64,000 nt of DNA from an uncultured Pseudoteredinibacter sp. (GTDB lineage: Bacteria > Pseudomonadota > Gammaproteobacteria > Pseudomonadales > Cellvibrionaceae): contig NZ_CANMSS010000005.1 of the NCBI RefSeq assembly GCF_947500695.1, positions 124,001-188,000 of the forward strand, written 5' to 3'. The notes beneath the pieces were generated by a model that searched no databases, had not been told where the DNA came from, and saw only the letters and a program-made list of their open reading frames with translations. Below, in pieces: positions 17,411 through 26,964 of the stretch; within the stretch, counting starts at the first letter, position 1, and each line of letters opens with the position of its first letter. A program made the translations under genes and the position numbers.

Positions 17411-18500
17411 ATGCGCGTACCTGAGACAGCATATTCTGGATTTCTGCCTTATGTCTTTTAAATGGAATCTTACTGGCAGAAACTTCGGATATAACTTCTA
17501 CATAGCCTGTGCCGTTTCTGATGACAGAAAAGAACTCTCCTGTTGGCTCGCCGAAATCTATTGTTTCGCAGTTCGCCACGAGCAAAACTTTGAGCTCGGC
17601 TTCCAGTAGCTGACGTTGTTGTGTGCACTTGTTAGGGCCATAACTTTCACTAAATTGGTCCAGGCGAAAATTGGCGATACTGTCAAAACTACTTTTAGAG
17701 TCATGATTAAATACTAAAATATAGCTTCCAGCGAGAGGGCCTGAAAATTCTGAAGCTGCACTACCATCTGAATAGCTGCCAATAGGAACCTGAGACCACC
17801 CATCTTGGGTGAAAGGAAAACGCAGACCTATTTCTTTGCTTTTGTATTCATCGCCGGATTGAAATTTCTGTAAGCTTTCTTGAAAGAGTGGCTTTAGAGA
17901 TAGCTCGTAAATTGTGAATGTGCTGATAATTGCAAACAGTACAAAGCTTAGCCATTTGCCAATTCGGATTGCGATATGTTGTTTACGTAGATCTATATGA
18001 TGCCCTTGTAGTTTCAGTAAGCTAAATTGATGATGCAAAATAGCTATAAATCCCGACCATAAAAGCAGAGCAAGAAACGTAATGTTCATATTGCCGAATA
18101 CGCGCTCTGATGAAGAAATTACTAAGGCTGTAATAAATACCAGCGCGACCCAGCCACCATTCCAAGCGTTCCAGCGCTTGACTCCTCGATCTTGCTGCGT
18201 GCTTTGCAGCTTTTTAATAAGGCCTGGCCAGGCGAAAAGTTGAGCAAGCGCAATCAGAGGTACAAAAAACCAAAGCCATGGCGTTAGCTTGGATTTCTGC
18301 AGTTTATTAATATCTCTTGCGCGGGCCACAAGCCAAAAGCAGCTGTAAAAGCTAAGGCTAAAAAATACGATAAAAAAGAGAAAAAGAGTAGAGTCGGGTT
18401 TGTTAAGGGTAACGGTTTTATCTTCTAATGAGTCCTTTCTTGGTTCGTTGCTGAGTTGGTCACTGGTTGCTGAAAGACTTCCTGGTTCGCGCGGCCCCAT
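17403..18500 (-). CDS. Multispanning membrane protein, partner of the transglutaminase-like protein
   Basis: Unrecognised 365-residue protein. After a polar N-terminal ~35 residues there are about four to five hydrophobic segments: STLFLFFIVFFSLSFYSCFW, WLWFFVPLIALAQLFAW, GGWVALVFITALVIS, ITFLALLLWSGFIAIL and WLSFVLFAIISTFTIY. The first part (SFYSCFWLVARARDINKLQ) resembles DUF4234-type proteins. The last ~150 residues are soluble, presumably extracytoplasmic, with two cysteines (NKCTQQ, VANCETI). It overlaps the downstream transglutaminase-like gene by eight bases. The ATG at 18500 lies close to the sequence GCGCGGCCCC; a later start is possible because residues 1-30 look unstructured. Confidence 0.65.
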   Translation of the reverse strand: MGPREPGSLSATSDQLSNEPRKDSLEDKTVTLNKPDSTLFLFFIVFFSLSFYSCFWLVARARDINKLQKSKLTPWLWFFVPLIALAQLFAWPGLIKKLQSTQQDRGVKRWNAWNGGWVALVFITALVISSSERVFGNMNITFLALLLWSGFIAILHHQFSLLKLQGHHIDLRKQHIAIRIGKWLSFVLFAIISTFTIYELSLKPLFQESLQKFQSGDEYKSKEIGLRFPFTQDGWSQVPIGSYSDGSAASEFSGPLAGSYILVFNHDSKSSFDSIANFRLDQFSESYGPNKCTQQRQLLEAELKVLLVANCETIDFGEPTGEFFSVIRNGTGYVEVISEVSASKIPFKRHKAEIQNMLSQVRAYE

Positions 18501-18586
18501 GGCGTAATACTAATCCTTGTTCGATGGTCTAAAATACCGAGAGTTTCGGTAAAGAGGCATCAATATACGTCAAAATGGTTTTCGCT

Positions 18587-18632
18587 CCAAGCCTTGAAGT
18601 CCCTGTGTTAAGGGCGTTAAATACAGGCTTGG
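18587..18632 (-). terminator. Inverted repeat downstream of the 18.6 kb gene
   Basis: CCAAGCCT (18587-18594) pairs with AGGCTTGG (18625-18632) with a 30-base interior. It may end transcription of the gene at 18639-19043, but no clear U tract is present. Confidence 0.25.
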
Positions 18633-18638
18633 CTTAGT

Positions 18639-19043
18639 TTAGGCAGAATTAGTGGCGCTTGGAGCGGGTAAATGCTGTTCCGACTCGCTGATCATCCATT
18701 CGACTAAGCCCATCCACTCTTCAAGTAAAGACAGGATAATGGCTTTGCGGCTAGGGCGAACATCGCTTTGTTCAATGATATTTCGTCCTATAAGAGTCAA
18801 AGAGGAAATAATCTGACCGACGATAACGGGGTCTATAGCCACCATAAAAAACTCACAATTGCGGCTAAGGTAAGGTGGCAAGGTTCTGGCTGAGGGGGCG
18901 TCATTGGTTTTACCCGCAAGGATATTTTGCACTTCAAGGGCAAGTCTCGGCTCGCGGTGGCGCAGAAGCTTGAAGCTAAGCTCCAAACTATGGCGACTAA
19001 AAATATCTGGACGGTTTATGGTTAAATCTTTCAGTAGAGACAA
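18639..19043 (-). CDS. Conserved hypothetical protein
   Basis: I do not recognise this 134-residue protein. It is mostly helical, without a signal peptide or membrane segment. The middle (NCEFFMVAIDPVIVGQIISSLTLIGRNII) is amphipathic and the C terminus (LLEEWMGLVEWMISESEQHL) is acidic. It lies divergently from tusA with about 135 bases between starts. The frame has normal codon use for the region and ends cleanly, so I consider it a real gene. Function unknown. Confidence 0.55.
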   Translation of the reverse strand: MSLLKDLTINRPDIFSRHSLELSFKLLRHREPRLALEVQNILAGKTNDAPSARTLPPYLSRNCEFFMVAIDPVIVGQIISSLTLIGRNIIEQSDVRPSRKAIILSLLEEWMGLVEWMISESEQHLPAPSATNSA

Positions 19044-19177
19044 AATACTTCCTCGCTCTGTGCTGAATCATCAGCTGCAAATCACAGTTACAGTGTAGTC
19101 CACAAGATGGCTTTCGCTGTTAAAATAGCTGCCGTATATCGGATGACAGAGCAAACAAAAGGTACACAGTTCAGGAA

Positions 19178-19450
19178 ATGACAGCGATAAACAATGAATC
19201 AATAGCCGTTGACTCGACACTAGATGCACGTGGGCTGCTATGCCCTGAACCGGTGATGATGCTCCATAAGCATGTGCGTGAATGTCAGCAAGGCCAAGTA
19301 TTACAGGTGCTTGCGACAGACCCATCAACCACCCGTGATATCCCTAAGTTTTGTAACTTTCTTGGTCATGAGCTGTTAAAACAGTTAGATGGGCAGGGTG
19401 AGAGTGCTGATGAGTTCCATTATTGGATTTGTAAAGGGGCTGATGCCTAG
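19178..19450 (+). CDS. tusA: TusA-family sulfurtransferase
   Basis: Small sulfur carrier protein of the TusA/SirA/YedF fold. The sequence [19 protein letters not shown] contains the defining CPxP motif, in which the Cys carries the persulfide. [21 protein letters not shown] matches the second conserved segment. In the TusA role it passes sulfur toward TusBCD for 2-thiolation of tRNA wobble uridines; related proteins serve other sulfur pathways. The 90-residue length fits. No tusBCD genes are in the window. The ATG at 19178 gives a 13-residue polar extension before the fold. Confidence 0.85.
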   Translation: MTAINNESIAVDSTLDARGLLCPEPVMMLHKHVRECQQGQVLQVLATDPSTTRDIPKFCNFLGHELLKQLDGQGESADEFHYWICKGADA

Positions 19451-19497
19451 TGCTGTTTGGCATCGAAAAATTGTCTTTTACAGAGAAAAGTAGACAG

Positions 19498-19520
19498 AAG
19501 GCAGCTTGAGTAGCTGCCTT
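19498..19520 (+). terminator. tusA downstream hairpin
   Basis: AAGGCAGCT pairs perfectly with AGCTGCCTT around a TGAGT loop. The T tail is short, so this may act with the next hairpin. Confidence 0.45.
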
Positions 19521-19529
19521 AGAGTGAAT

Positions 19530-19556
19530 GAAAAGTAAGCTCCTGGCTTACTTTTC
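19530..19556. terminator. Convergent terminator, 11-bp perfect stem
   Basis: GAAAAGTAAGC and GCTTACTTTTC flank a five-base loop. The T-rich arm follows a GC-containing stem on both strands, so it could serve tusA and the convergent gene, whose stop codon it overlaps. Confidence 0.6.
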
Positions 19557-20252
19557 TTCAACCAAAATCGAGATGGCTGCTAGGGCTTCTGGATCTTCGG
19601 CTTTAATACGATTAGCAATCTGGTGCTGGAAGAAATAGCGGAATTCTTCTCGGCTTTGTACCTGATATAAGCAGTCATCACCTGGTAAAACAGGGGTGCT
19701 GACGACCTCAGACTCATCGGCCACCATGCCTGAAATCTTACCGTCACCGTATAAGCGCCAGCTTATTACTTCCGTTAGGGTAATGTTTTCATAGGCTTTG
19801 TCGGCCAGTACCGCGTGGGTACCTATGGTGTCCGGTATCTCCTGAATGCTGAATTCACCGTTGAGCTCGGCAGCCTCGTAGTCGTAATACTCAGCAGCGG
19901 TTTCTAGCTCGACCACCTTGTGAATCGGGGCATCATAAAAGACTTCATCAACGCCTGGGTCGTAATAACCTTCCCATTGGCCGTTGAGGGGGTCCTTGAT
20001 GTCGATACAGGCGACAATGTCATTGAGCCAGGGGACTAGACCGACGACATCGCCGTTAGCACGCAAACCCCAGCACAACACCTTAAGACTGAACAGCTTA
20101 TCAGGACTGGCATCGTTGCTATAAAGCATCTCCAGGCCGTCGAGTTCAGGTGCAAGGCGAATAAAGCGGGTATCATCCTCAGGCGCGTATTTCTGGCCCG
20201 TGAACAAATCAATGACATTACTCTTTTTAGAGCGGTTTTCCATGGTCTTCAT
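19548..20252 (-). CDS. Conserved hypothetical acidic protein
   Basis: I do not recognise this 234-residue protein. It is strongly acidic and probably cytoplasmic, with no signal peptide or membrane helix. Two similar segments stand out: LKVLCWGLRANGDVVGLVPW (about 57-76) and EVISWRLYGDGKISGMVAD (about 158-176), both W-x-L-x-x-(N/D)GxxxG(L/M)V, which suggests an internal duplication of one fold. Each is preceded by an acidic stretch. The start is probably ATG 20252 (MKTMENRS) or ATG 20243. It converges on tusA. Function unknown. Confidence 0.7.
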   Translation of the reverse strand: MKTMENRSKKSNVIDLFTGQKYAPEDDTRFIRLAPELDGLEMLYSNDASPDKLFSLKVLCWGLRANGDVVGLVPWLNDIVACIDIKDPLNGQWEGYYDPGVDEVFYDAPIHKVVELETAAEYYDYEAAELNGEFSIQEIPDTIGTHAVLADKAYENITLTEVISWRLYGDGKISGMVADESEVVSTPVLPGDDCLYQVQSREEFRYFFQHQIANRIKAEDPEALAAISILVEEK

Positions 20253-20510
20253 GCGACTACCTCCCTTCTGGGTTTTGGCAGCTTAGGTGCCCACCCCAGT
20301 TTCAGAGTAGGCTTATTATTATATGGCACTCAAATTCGCGTAAAATTCCCTTTGGCGCATAAAATACAGCAGAAGGGGAGGTGCCATTAAAATTCTTACT
20401 ATATAAAGTATAGCTAGATTGGCATAAGTACAACATTTTGACAAAATATTTTTTATTGGGCCCATGATCACTATATGTAGTGGTTTTATTTTGATTGATT
20501 AGGTTGAAAA

Positions 20511-20966
20511 TTGAACAGTTATTATTTCGCTTACGGTTCTAATATGAACCCAGATAGAATGCGCACCCGGGGATTAGAGTTTGATATGGCTGTCTCTGCC
20601 ACCTTACCTCAGGCGCAGCTGCTATTTAATAAGCGCGCAGCTGATGCTCCCCACCGTTCTTATGCCAATATCGGCTTTCATCAGAGTTCGGTAGTGGAAG
20701 GGGTGGCTTACCGGCTTAAGGATCATCGGCAGATCTTGAAGATGGACCCCTTTGAAGGGGCACCGCGTTTATACAGTCGCGATATATTTACCGTGCACGG
20801 TAGCGATGGCCCTATCGCGGCCTGGGTCTACGTCGCAAATAAGGCCATGTTGCAGGACGACTTAAAACCAGCACGTTGGTATTTGGAACACCTACTGGCA
20901 GGGCGTGAGTTTCTCAGTGAAGACTATTATCAGCGATTGACCCAAGTAGAGTGCGTTGCCGAATGA
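20511..20966 (+). CDS. Gamma-glutamylcyclotransferase-like (GGCT/AIG2 fold) protein
   Basis: GGCT-like fold enzyme of 151 residues. MNSYYFAYGSNMNPDRM contains the YGSN substrate-binding loop at the very N terminus, which forces the TTG start at 20511: the first ATG (20544) would remove it. AGGTTGA upstream can serve as ribosome-binding site. The catalytic Glu expected in this fold may be in FEGAPRLYSRD; AWVYVANK is the conserved late strand. Possible reactions are release of 5-oxoproline from gamma-glutamyl peptides or amines. It overlaps epmC by four bases. Confidence 0.78.
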   Translation: MNSYYFAYGSNMNPDRMRTRGLEFDMAVSATLPQAQLLFNKRAADAPHRSYANIGFHQSSVVEGVAYRLKDHRQILKMDPFEGAPRLYSRDIFTVHGSDGPIAAWVYVANKAMLQDDLKPARWYLEHLLAGREFLSEDYYQRLTQVECVAE

Positions 20967-21529
20967 GTAGCTTAAACAACAAGCTTGAGATCGAGCACCG
21001 TTGTCAGGACTTGGTAAACATCTTCGCTGAGTGTTTCGAGCAAAGCCACAATACGGTATTGATTGCTGGAGCTGAAGAGCCTCTCTACCAGGTGGCCGAT
21101 CAAGACTGTTCAAAAAACAGAATCTATTTCACTCGTGACTATTATGCCAGCGGCCTACATGAAATCGCCCACTGGCTAGTTGCAGGTGAGGAGCGCCGTC
21201 GACTCGAAGATTATGGCTATTGGTACGCACCAGACGGTCGAGGCGAAGAACAGCAAGCCGAGTTTGAAAAAGTCGAAGCAAAGCCCCAGGCATTGGAGTG
21301 TATTTTATCTCGCGCAGCCGCTTTTCCATTTCGCGTGAGTGCAGATAATGCCGAAGCAGGATTAATGCCTAGTGAAGAGTTTTGTCATGCTATTTTTAAG
21401 CAGCTACAGAATTATTGTGAAGGGGCTTTAAATGAGCGTAGTCAAAAGTTGATTGAGGCCTTACGTAGCTATTACGGCACTGAAGGCGCCGATCATCTTA
21501 CTAGCTACCGCAGGGGCGATGTGCGATGA
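20963..21529 (+). CDS. epmC: Elongation factor P hydroxylase EpmC (YfcM)
   Basis: Matches the YfcM/EpmC family, which hydroxylates the lysylated Lys of elongation factor P. The motif GLHEIAHWLVAGEERR carries the HExxH-type metal ligands; IYFTRDYYASGLHEIAHW and YGYWYAPDGRGEEQQAEFE are the conserved core. I choose the ATG at 20963, which overlaps the previous stop (ATGA), instead of the GTG at 20951. The overlap with the next gene (4 bases) makes a three-gene unit with the GGCT-like protein and the exonuclease. The substrate genes efp, epmA and epmB are not in the window. Confidence 0.88.
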   Translation: MSSLNNKLEIEHRCQDLVNIFAECFEQSHNTVLIAGAEEPLYQVADQDCSKNRIYFTRDYYASGLHEIAHWLVAGEERRRLEDYGYWYAPDGRGEEQQAEFEKVEAKPQALECILSRAAAFPFRVSADNAEAGLMPSEEFCHAIFKQLQNYCEGALNERSQKLIEALRSYYGTEGADHLTSYRRGDVR

Positions 21530-22425
21530 AACCACTGGCGGCGACTTGCCTGGTAGATGCTTCAATCTACATTTTTCAATATTATTTTTCCTTGCCTCCA
21601 AATTGGACAGCGTGCAATGGCTTTTCAACGGAAGCAGTATATGGTTTCTCTACTTTCTTGTTGAAGCTAAAAGAACAATATGGACCTGAGCGTATTGCTC
21701 TGTGCTTTGACGAGAGTTTAGGGCAGGGCTTTCGTGAGGAGATTTACCCTGATTATAAATCGAGCCGAGCATTACCCGATGAAGCCCTAGCTTATCAATT
21801 AGAAGCTTGTAGGGAGGTCGCCGAGTTAATGGGGATTCCCTGTTTCGGATCGACGCGTTACGAGGCTGATGATTTAATAGGTAGCTTAATGACTGTGGCT
21901 AAGCGCAGTAAGCAGCCGGTCGCTGTGTTAAGTCGTGATAAAGATCTAGGACAGCTAATTCGCAGAGAACAAGATTATCTTTGGGACTTTGCTAAGGATG
22001 TCTGTGCTTACCCTTCGGATATTCAAGAAAAGTGGGGAGTACCTGCAGAGGCGATGGCCGATTACTTAGCCTTGGTGGGGGATGCCATTGATGATATCCC
22101 TGGTGTGCCTGGTGTTGGTGCTAAAACGGCCGCTGCCTTGCTGCAAGCCCATGGTAGTGTCAAAGGTGTTTACGCCAATATAGATCAGCTACACAGCTTG
22201 CCAGTTCGCGGAGCCAAAGGCTTGGCGGCTAAGCTAGAAGAGCACCTGGAGCAGGTTGCTATGGCAAAAACACTGGCCACAATTGTTTGTGATGTTCCCT
22301 TGGTGAGTTCAATCAATGAACTACATTGGCAGCCAGCCGATCTATTGGCTTTAGACGAGTTCTGTCAACAGCAGGGCTTTTCGCGCTTAGCGAGCCGGAT
22401 GCACAAAGTGTTTTCTGGTTCTTAG
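21526..22425 (+). CDS. xni: 5'-3' exonuclease / flap endonuclease, Xni-like
   Basis: Stand-alone relative of the polymerase I 5' nuclease domain. The PIN-like catalytic part carries metal-binding acidic clusters: CLVDASIYIF, CFDESLGQGF, YEADDLIGSL and LSRDKDLGQL. The helix-three-turn motif follows (LVGDAIDDIPGVPGVGAKTAAALL), which binds double-stranded DNA. At 299 residues it is longer than E. coli Xni (251). It could process flaps or RNA primers. It overlaps epmC by four bases and pdxB follows after 41 bases. Confidence 0.82.
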   Translation: MKPLAATCLVDASIYIFQYYFSLPPNWTACNGFSTEAVYGFSTFLLKLKEQYGPERIALCFDESLGQGFREEIYPDYKSSRALPDEALAYQLEACREVAELMGIPCFGSTRYEADDLIGSLMTVAKRSKQPVAVLSRDKDLGQLIRREQDYLWDFAKDVCAYPSDIQEKWGVPAEAMADYLALVGDAIDDIPGVPGVGAKTAAALLQAHGSVKGVYANIDQLHSLPVRGAKGLAAKLEEHLEQVAMAKTLATIVCDVPLVSSINELHWQPADLLALDEFCQQQGFSRLASRMHKVFSGS

Positions 22426-22466
22426 TTAGAGGCAGGGCTGGTTCGAAATCAATTTAGGAGTATGGC

Positions 22467-23612
22467 TTGATTATTCTGTTGGATGAAAACATTCCCGAAG
22501 CAGAGAGTTATTTTTCACGTTTTGTAGAAAAAAACGGTGGCGAGCTGCGATTTAAAGCTGGCCGCGAAATTGTCGCTGCTGATGTAAGGGATGTTGATGC
22601 CTTAATAGTTCGCTCTGTGAGTAAGGTGGATAAATCCCTGCTGGAGTCTAGCCCGGTAAAATTTGTAGGCAGTTGCACTATCGGTATGGATCATATCGAT
22701 ACCGCCTATTTGGATCAGAGAGGGATTGTGCATTCAAACGCGGCGGCTTGTAATGCTAACTCCGTAGTGGAGTATGTGTTCGCGGCCTTGGCACAGCTGA
22801 ATTGCGATTGGCAGGGCAAACGTCTGGGCATCATTGGTATGGGCAATGTCGGCTCGGCGCTTTATAAACGTGCTTCAAAACTAGGCATAGAGTGCATTGG
22901 CTATGATCCGCTTATCGAACAAGATCGATACCCTATTTTGACCTCTCTTGAGGAGGTACTGACAGCTGATATTGTTTCTATGCATGCCCCATTGACTCGT
23001 ACTGGGCCATACCCAAGTTATAAAATGATCGGGCAGGCCGAAATAGCGCGACTCAAGCCAGGTGCCGTTCTGCTTAACTGTGGACGGGGTGATTGCTTGG
23101 ATAATCGAGCTTTGCTAGAGCGAATTAACAATGAAAGTGATTTGTTAACGGTACTGGATGTTTGGCAGGACGAGCCTAATTTACATGCGGATGTGTTAGC
23201 GGCCGTCGATATCGCGACGCCCCATATAGCGGGTTATAGTTATGATGGTAAGGTCACTGGCACAAGGATGATTGCGGAGCGATTGTCTGAGTTTTTGTCA
23301 TTGGATTGGATAAATCTTAGGGGCTTACGGCAAGAGCCTGAGTTAGTCTCCGGCTTGGCTGCTGATTCGGTCTTTGAATTTCTCCGCCAATTAATTCCAT
23401 CTTGCTATGATATATCTCAGGATGACAAGAATCTTCGCGAGGCTATGCAAACGCAATCTGACAATTTTGCCAAAGCCTTTGATGCTCTAAGGAAAAACTA
23501 TCCTAAAAGGCGAGAATTCTTTCATTATCGTCTTGCTGAAGTTGATGGGCTTACAGAAAAAGAAAAGCAGCGGCTAGAACAAAGTCTAGCCGCTTTGGGA
23601 TTTTCCCAATAA
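22467..23612 (+). CDS. pdxB: 4-phosphoerythronate dehydrogenase PdxB
   Basis: NAD-dependent D-isomer 2-hydroxyacid dehydrogenase of the DXP-dependent vitamin B6 pathway, oxidising 4-phosphoerythronate. The start is TTG 22467 with AGGAG at 22456-22460; the ATG at 22462 reads straight into a stop. MIILLDENIPEAESYF is the family N terminus. The Rossmann loop GIIGMGNVGSAL lies near residue 125, SCTIGMDHID and LLNCGRGDCLDNRAL follow, and ATPHIAGYSYDGK contains the catalytic His. The C-terminal PdxB-specific dimerisation domain is present. The length of 381 is normal. A hairpin at 23569-23594 overlaps the 3' end. Confidence 0.95.
   Translation: MIILLDENIPEAESYFSRFVEKNGGELRFKAGREIVAADVRDVDALIVRSVSKVDKSLLESSPVKFVGSCTIGMDHIDTAYLDQRGIVHSNAAACNANSVVEYVFAALAQLNCDWQGKRLGIIGMGNVGSALYKRASKLGIECIGYDPLIEQDRYPILTSLEEVLTADIVSMHAPLTRTGPYPSYKMIGQAEIARLKPGAVLLNCGRGDCLDNRALLERINNESDLLTVLDVWQDEPNLHADVLAAVDIATPHIAGYSYDGKVTGTRMIAERLSEFLSLDWINLRGLRQEPELVSGLAADSVFEFLRQLIPSCYDISQDDKNLREAMQTQSDNFAKAFDALRKNYPKRREFFHYRLAEVDGLTEKEKQRLEQSLAALGFSQ
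23569..23601 (+). terminator. Hairpin inside the 3' end of pdxB
   Basis: AGCGGCTAG (23569-23577) pairs perfectly with CTAGCCGCT (23586-23594), followed by TTGGGATTTTCC. All of it lies in the last codons of pdxB, so it may be a coding-embedded terminator. Confidence 0.35.
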
Positions 23613-23676
23613 GTATGAGGAGAGTTTAAAACTGATACTGCTAAAATCTAAACCTGCTAACTTGCGTTTATCAGGT

Positions 23677-23886
23677 TTAAGAATTTGCCGGTGCCGATAG
23701 CGGATGTAGCCAATTAGGTAAATAGTTAATGAGCTGATCAATAGCTTGATCCACCGCCTGATTAACCATTTCTTCAGTAATGGGCGTTTCCGTTCCGTCA
23801 TCGTTAATGATGGCAGCACCGTGAAAATTGCGGCGAGGAAAGGGAATTACCTTGGCGCAAGGCTGTATGGCTGCTTGCTCAGACAT
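23677..23886 (-). CDS. Small conserved hypothetical protein
   Basis: A 69-residue protein (MSEQAAIQPCAKVIPFPRR...) without membrane segment. The ATG at 23886 has AGGAAAG a few bases upstream; a TTG eight codons earlier would also be open but has no better signal. The middle is acidic (INDDGTETPITEEMVNQAVDQAIDQLI) and resembles helix-forming small proteins of unknown function. It fills the space between pdxB and dapE. I judge it a real small gene from start context and composition, but no family is recognised. Confidence 0.5.
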   Translation of the reverse strand: MSEQAAIQPCAKVIPFPRRNFHGAAIINDDGTETPITEEMVNQAVDQAIDQLINYLPNWLHPLSAPANS

Positions 23887-24127
23887 TTCACTTTCCTGTC
23901 TCAATTTCAATGCTGGCTAATATAGTCTGGGAATATGACTGCTATGTTACAAAGTGTAATTAGGGGCTATATTTTAATGCGCCAGGCTTAAGAGGAGATA
24001 GACGGTCGACAGTATCGGTTTAAAAGGTGATCTAGAAAAGTATCTATCGCCACCTTATCCGGGAGTTTAATTTTGTGCTTGTTAAGCTATTCGATGGATA
24101 AGATGGCGCACTGAACCTCGAGAGCTT

Positions 24128-25285
<1,158 letters not shown>

Positions 25286-25329
25286 CTAGATACTTCAGGC
25301 TGGAATGTGTTTCATGGTTTTCTACGAGA

Positions 25330-25359
25330 AGCTGCCACGCTAGATATAACGTGGCAGCT
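25330..25359 (-). terminator. 10-bp stem between dapD and dapE
   Basis: AGCTGCCACG (25330-25339) pairs with CGTGGCAGCT (25350-25359). On the minus strand there is no clear U tract after it, so it may be a weak attenuator between dapD and dapE. Confidence 0.35.
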
Positions 25360-25377
25360 AATACGCTCAAAAGCCGT

Positions 25378-26409
25378 TTAGTTGTTAGCGTGTAGCTCTT
25401 CGTTTAGAGCAATCGCGTTTTTATTGGTTCTACACTCTACGGCACCGCTGCTTGAGTTACGACGGAACAGTAAGTCTGATTTAGCCGCTAAATCGCGAGC
25501 TTTTACTTCTTCGACTAGCTGGCCTTTATCATCAAGCAGTTGAACTTTAGTTCCCGCCGTAATATATAAACCGGCTTCAACGGTGCAGCGATCGCCAAGA
25601 GGAATGCCGATGCCAGCGTTTGCGCCAAGCAAACATTCTTTACCGACTGAGATAATTATATTTCCGCCGCCGGACAAGGTACCCATGGTAGAGGCGCTAC
25701 CGCCAAGATCCGAGCCTGCGCCGATCATCACGCCAGCGGAAACACGACCTTCGATCATGCCTGGGCCTTCAGTACCCGCATTAAAGTTAACAAAACCTTC
25801 GTGCATGATGGTGGTGCCTTCACCTAAATAGGCGCCCAAGCGTACACGAGCGGTGTGAGCGATGCGTACACCAGCAGGCACAACATAGTTGGTCATCTTA
25901 GGGAATTTGTCGACACAAGAAACTTCCAGTACTTGGCCTTTTAAGCGTGCGGCTAGCTGACGCTCAGCTAGTTCACTTAGGTCGATCGCGCCTTCATTGG
26001 TCCAGGCAACATTGGGTAGCAAACCGAAGATGCCTGATAAATCCGTGCCGTGTGGCTTTACTAAGCGGTGCGAGATTAAGTGTAATTTTAAATACGCTTC
26101 TGGCGTATTGTTGGGAGCGTCATCTTCAGCTAAAACTGTTAGCACTAAGGGGCGTTCACTGCTCGTTAAAGACTTAGCAATAGCTGCTTGTTCAGTTTGG
26201 CCGGCATTGTTCAGGGCTTCCGCTAGCTTGCTCATAGCCTCATTGTCTAGCGCAATTGCCGCATTGCCGCCTGTGTAGCCAGCGGTAGTTAATGCTTGTG
26301 ACATGGTGCTATCGGCGTTTAGAAGAGGGGCTGGGTAAAATACCTCTAGCCATTCGCCATTTTGATTCTGAGTGCCGACACCTAGGCCGACGCTGTATAG
26401 ATTGCTCAT
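25378..26409 (-). CDS. dapD: Tetrahydrodipicolinate N-succinyltransferase DapD
   Basis: Left-handed beta-helix acyltransferase of the succinylase branch of lysine/DAP synthesis, of the longer Pseudomonas/actinobacterial type (343 residues). A frame opens at 26454, but the ATG at 26409 (MSNLYSVGLGVGTQN) has AAAGG about eight bases upstream and matches family starts. Hexapeptide-repeat sequence runs through VRIAHTARVRLGAYLGEGTTIMHEGFVNFNAGT (written in parts: RIAHTARVRLGAYLGEG, then TIMHEGFVNFNAG) and GGGNIIISVGKECLLGANAG. It begins 49 bases after yffB, which suggests an operon yffB-dapD(-dapE). Confidence 0.94.
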   Translation of the reverse strand: MSNLYSVGLGVGTQNQNGEWLEVFYPAPLLNADSTMSQALTTAGYTGGNAAIALDNEAMSKLAEALNNAGQTEQAAIAKSLTSSERPLVLTVLAEDDAPNNTPEAYLKLHLISHRLVKPHGTDLSGIFGLLPNVAWTNEGAIDLSELAERQLAARLKGQVLEVSCVDKFPKMTNYVVPAGVRIAHTARVRLGAYLGEGTTIMHEGFVNFNAGTEGPGMIEGRVSAGVMIGAGSDLGGSASTMGTLSGGGNIIISVGKECLLGANAGIGIPLGDRCTVEAGLYITAGTKVQLLDDKGQLVEEVKARDLAAKSDLLFRRNSSSGAVECRTNKNAIALNEELHANN

Positions 26410-26458
26410 GGTGATACCTTTATCAATTTTGTTATTGGGGGCCTTAGCTAGCAAGCCC

Positions 26459-26809
26459 TTAAGATTTAAAAATGTTCTCGTAGTCGGCCGCTTTAAAGCC
26501 TACTTTGCGTGCCTTGCCGTCATCAAGCAAGGGGCGTTTAATCAGGGTGGGGCTCTCTAAAATAGCCGTTAGAGCAGAGTTCGCGTCCATATTCGCGCGT
26601 AATCCTTCATCGAGAGCTTTCCAGCTGGTGCTGCGTTTGTTCAGCAGCACCTCCCAGCCCAACTCATCTATCCACGCGACAACTTGCTCTTTGTCTAAGC
26701 CGTCTTTTCGAAAGTCGTGGAAATCGTAGCTGATATCGGCTTGCTCTAACCAAGTTCGAGCTTTTTTGACGGTATCGCAATTCGGGATGCCATATAGGGT
26801 AACGCTCAT
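26459..26809 (-). CDS. yffB: ArsC/Spx-family reductase YffB
   Basis: Thioredoxin-fold ArsC-family protein of 116 residues: MSVTLYGIPNCDTVKKARTW carries the single N-terminal Cys of the YffB group, with YDFHDFRKDGL and LLNKRSTSWKAL as conserved blocks and SPTLIKRPLL containing the arsenate-reductase-like cis-Pro region. YffB proteins are glutathione-linked thiol proteins without proven arsenate reductase activity. Position directly upstream of dapD/dapE is common in gammaproteobacteria. Confidence 0.9.
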   Translation of the reverse strand: MSVTLYGIPNCDTVKKARTWLEQADISYDFHDFRKDGLDKEQVVAWIDELGWEVLLNKRSTSWKALDEGLRANMDANSALTAILESPTLIKRPLLDDGKARKVGFKAADYENIFKS

Positions 26810-26964
26810 TATTTCTCTCGCTATTTGACGTTGCTGTTTGCTCTTAGGCTCTGAAATAGACCGTGTTTTATAACTGGCTTAGAAGCCCGCAAAAGGCGCT
26901 AAGCATAGCAAATACTTACGGCCAGTATAATAGTGGGTCTCTTGATTGGGACGCGCAACAGTCT

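Noticed and set aside
23586..23819. Minus-strand 77-residue frame overlapping pdxB
   Set aside because: It overlaps both the pdxB end and the better small gene at 23677-23886, and has no start context.
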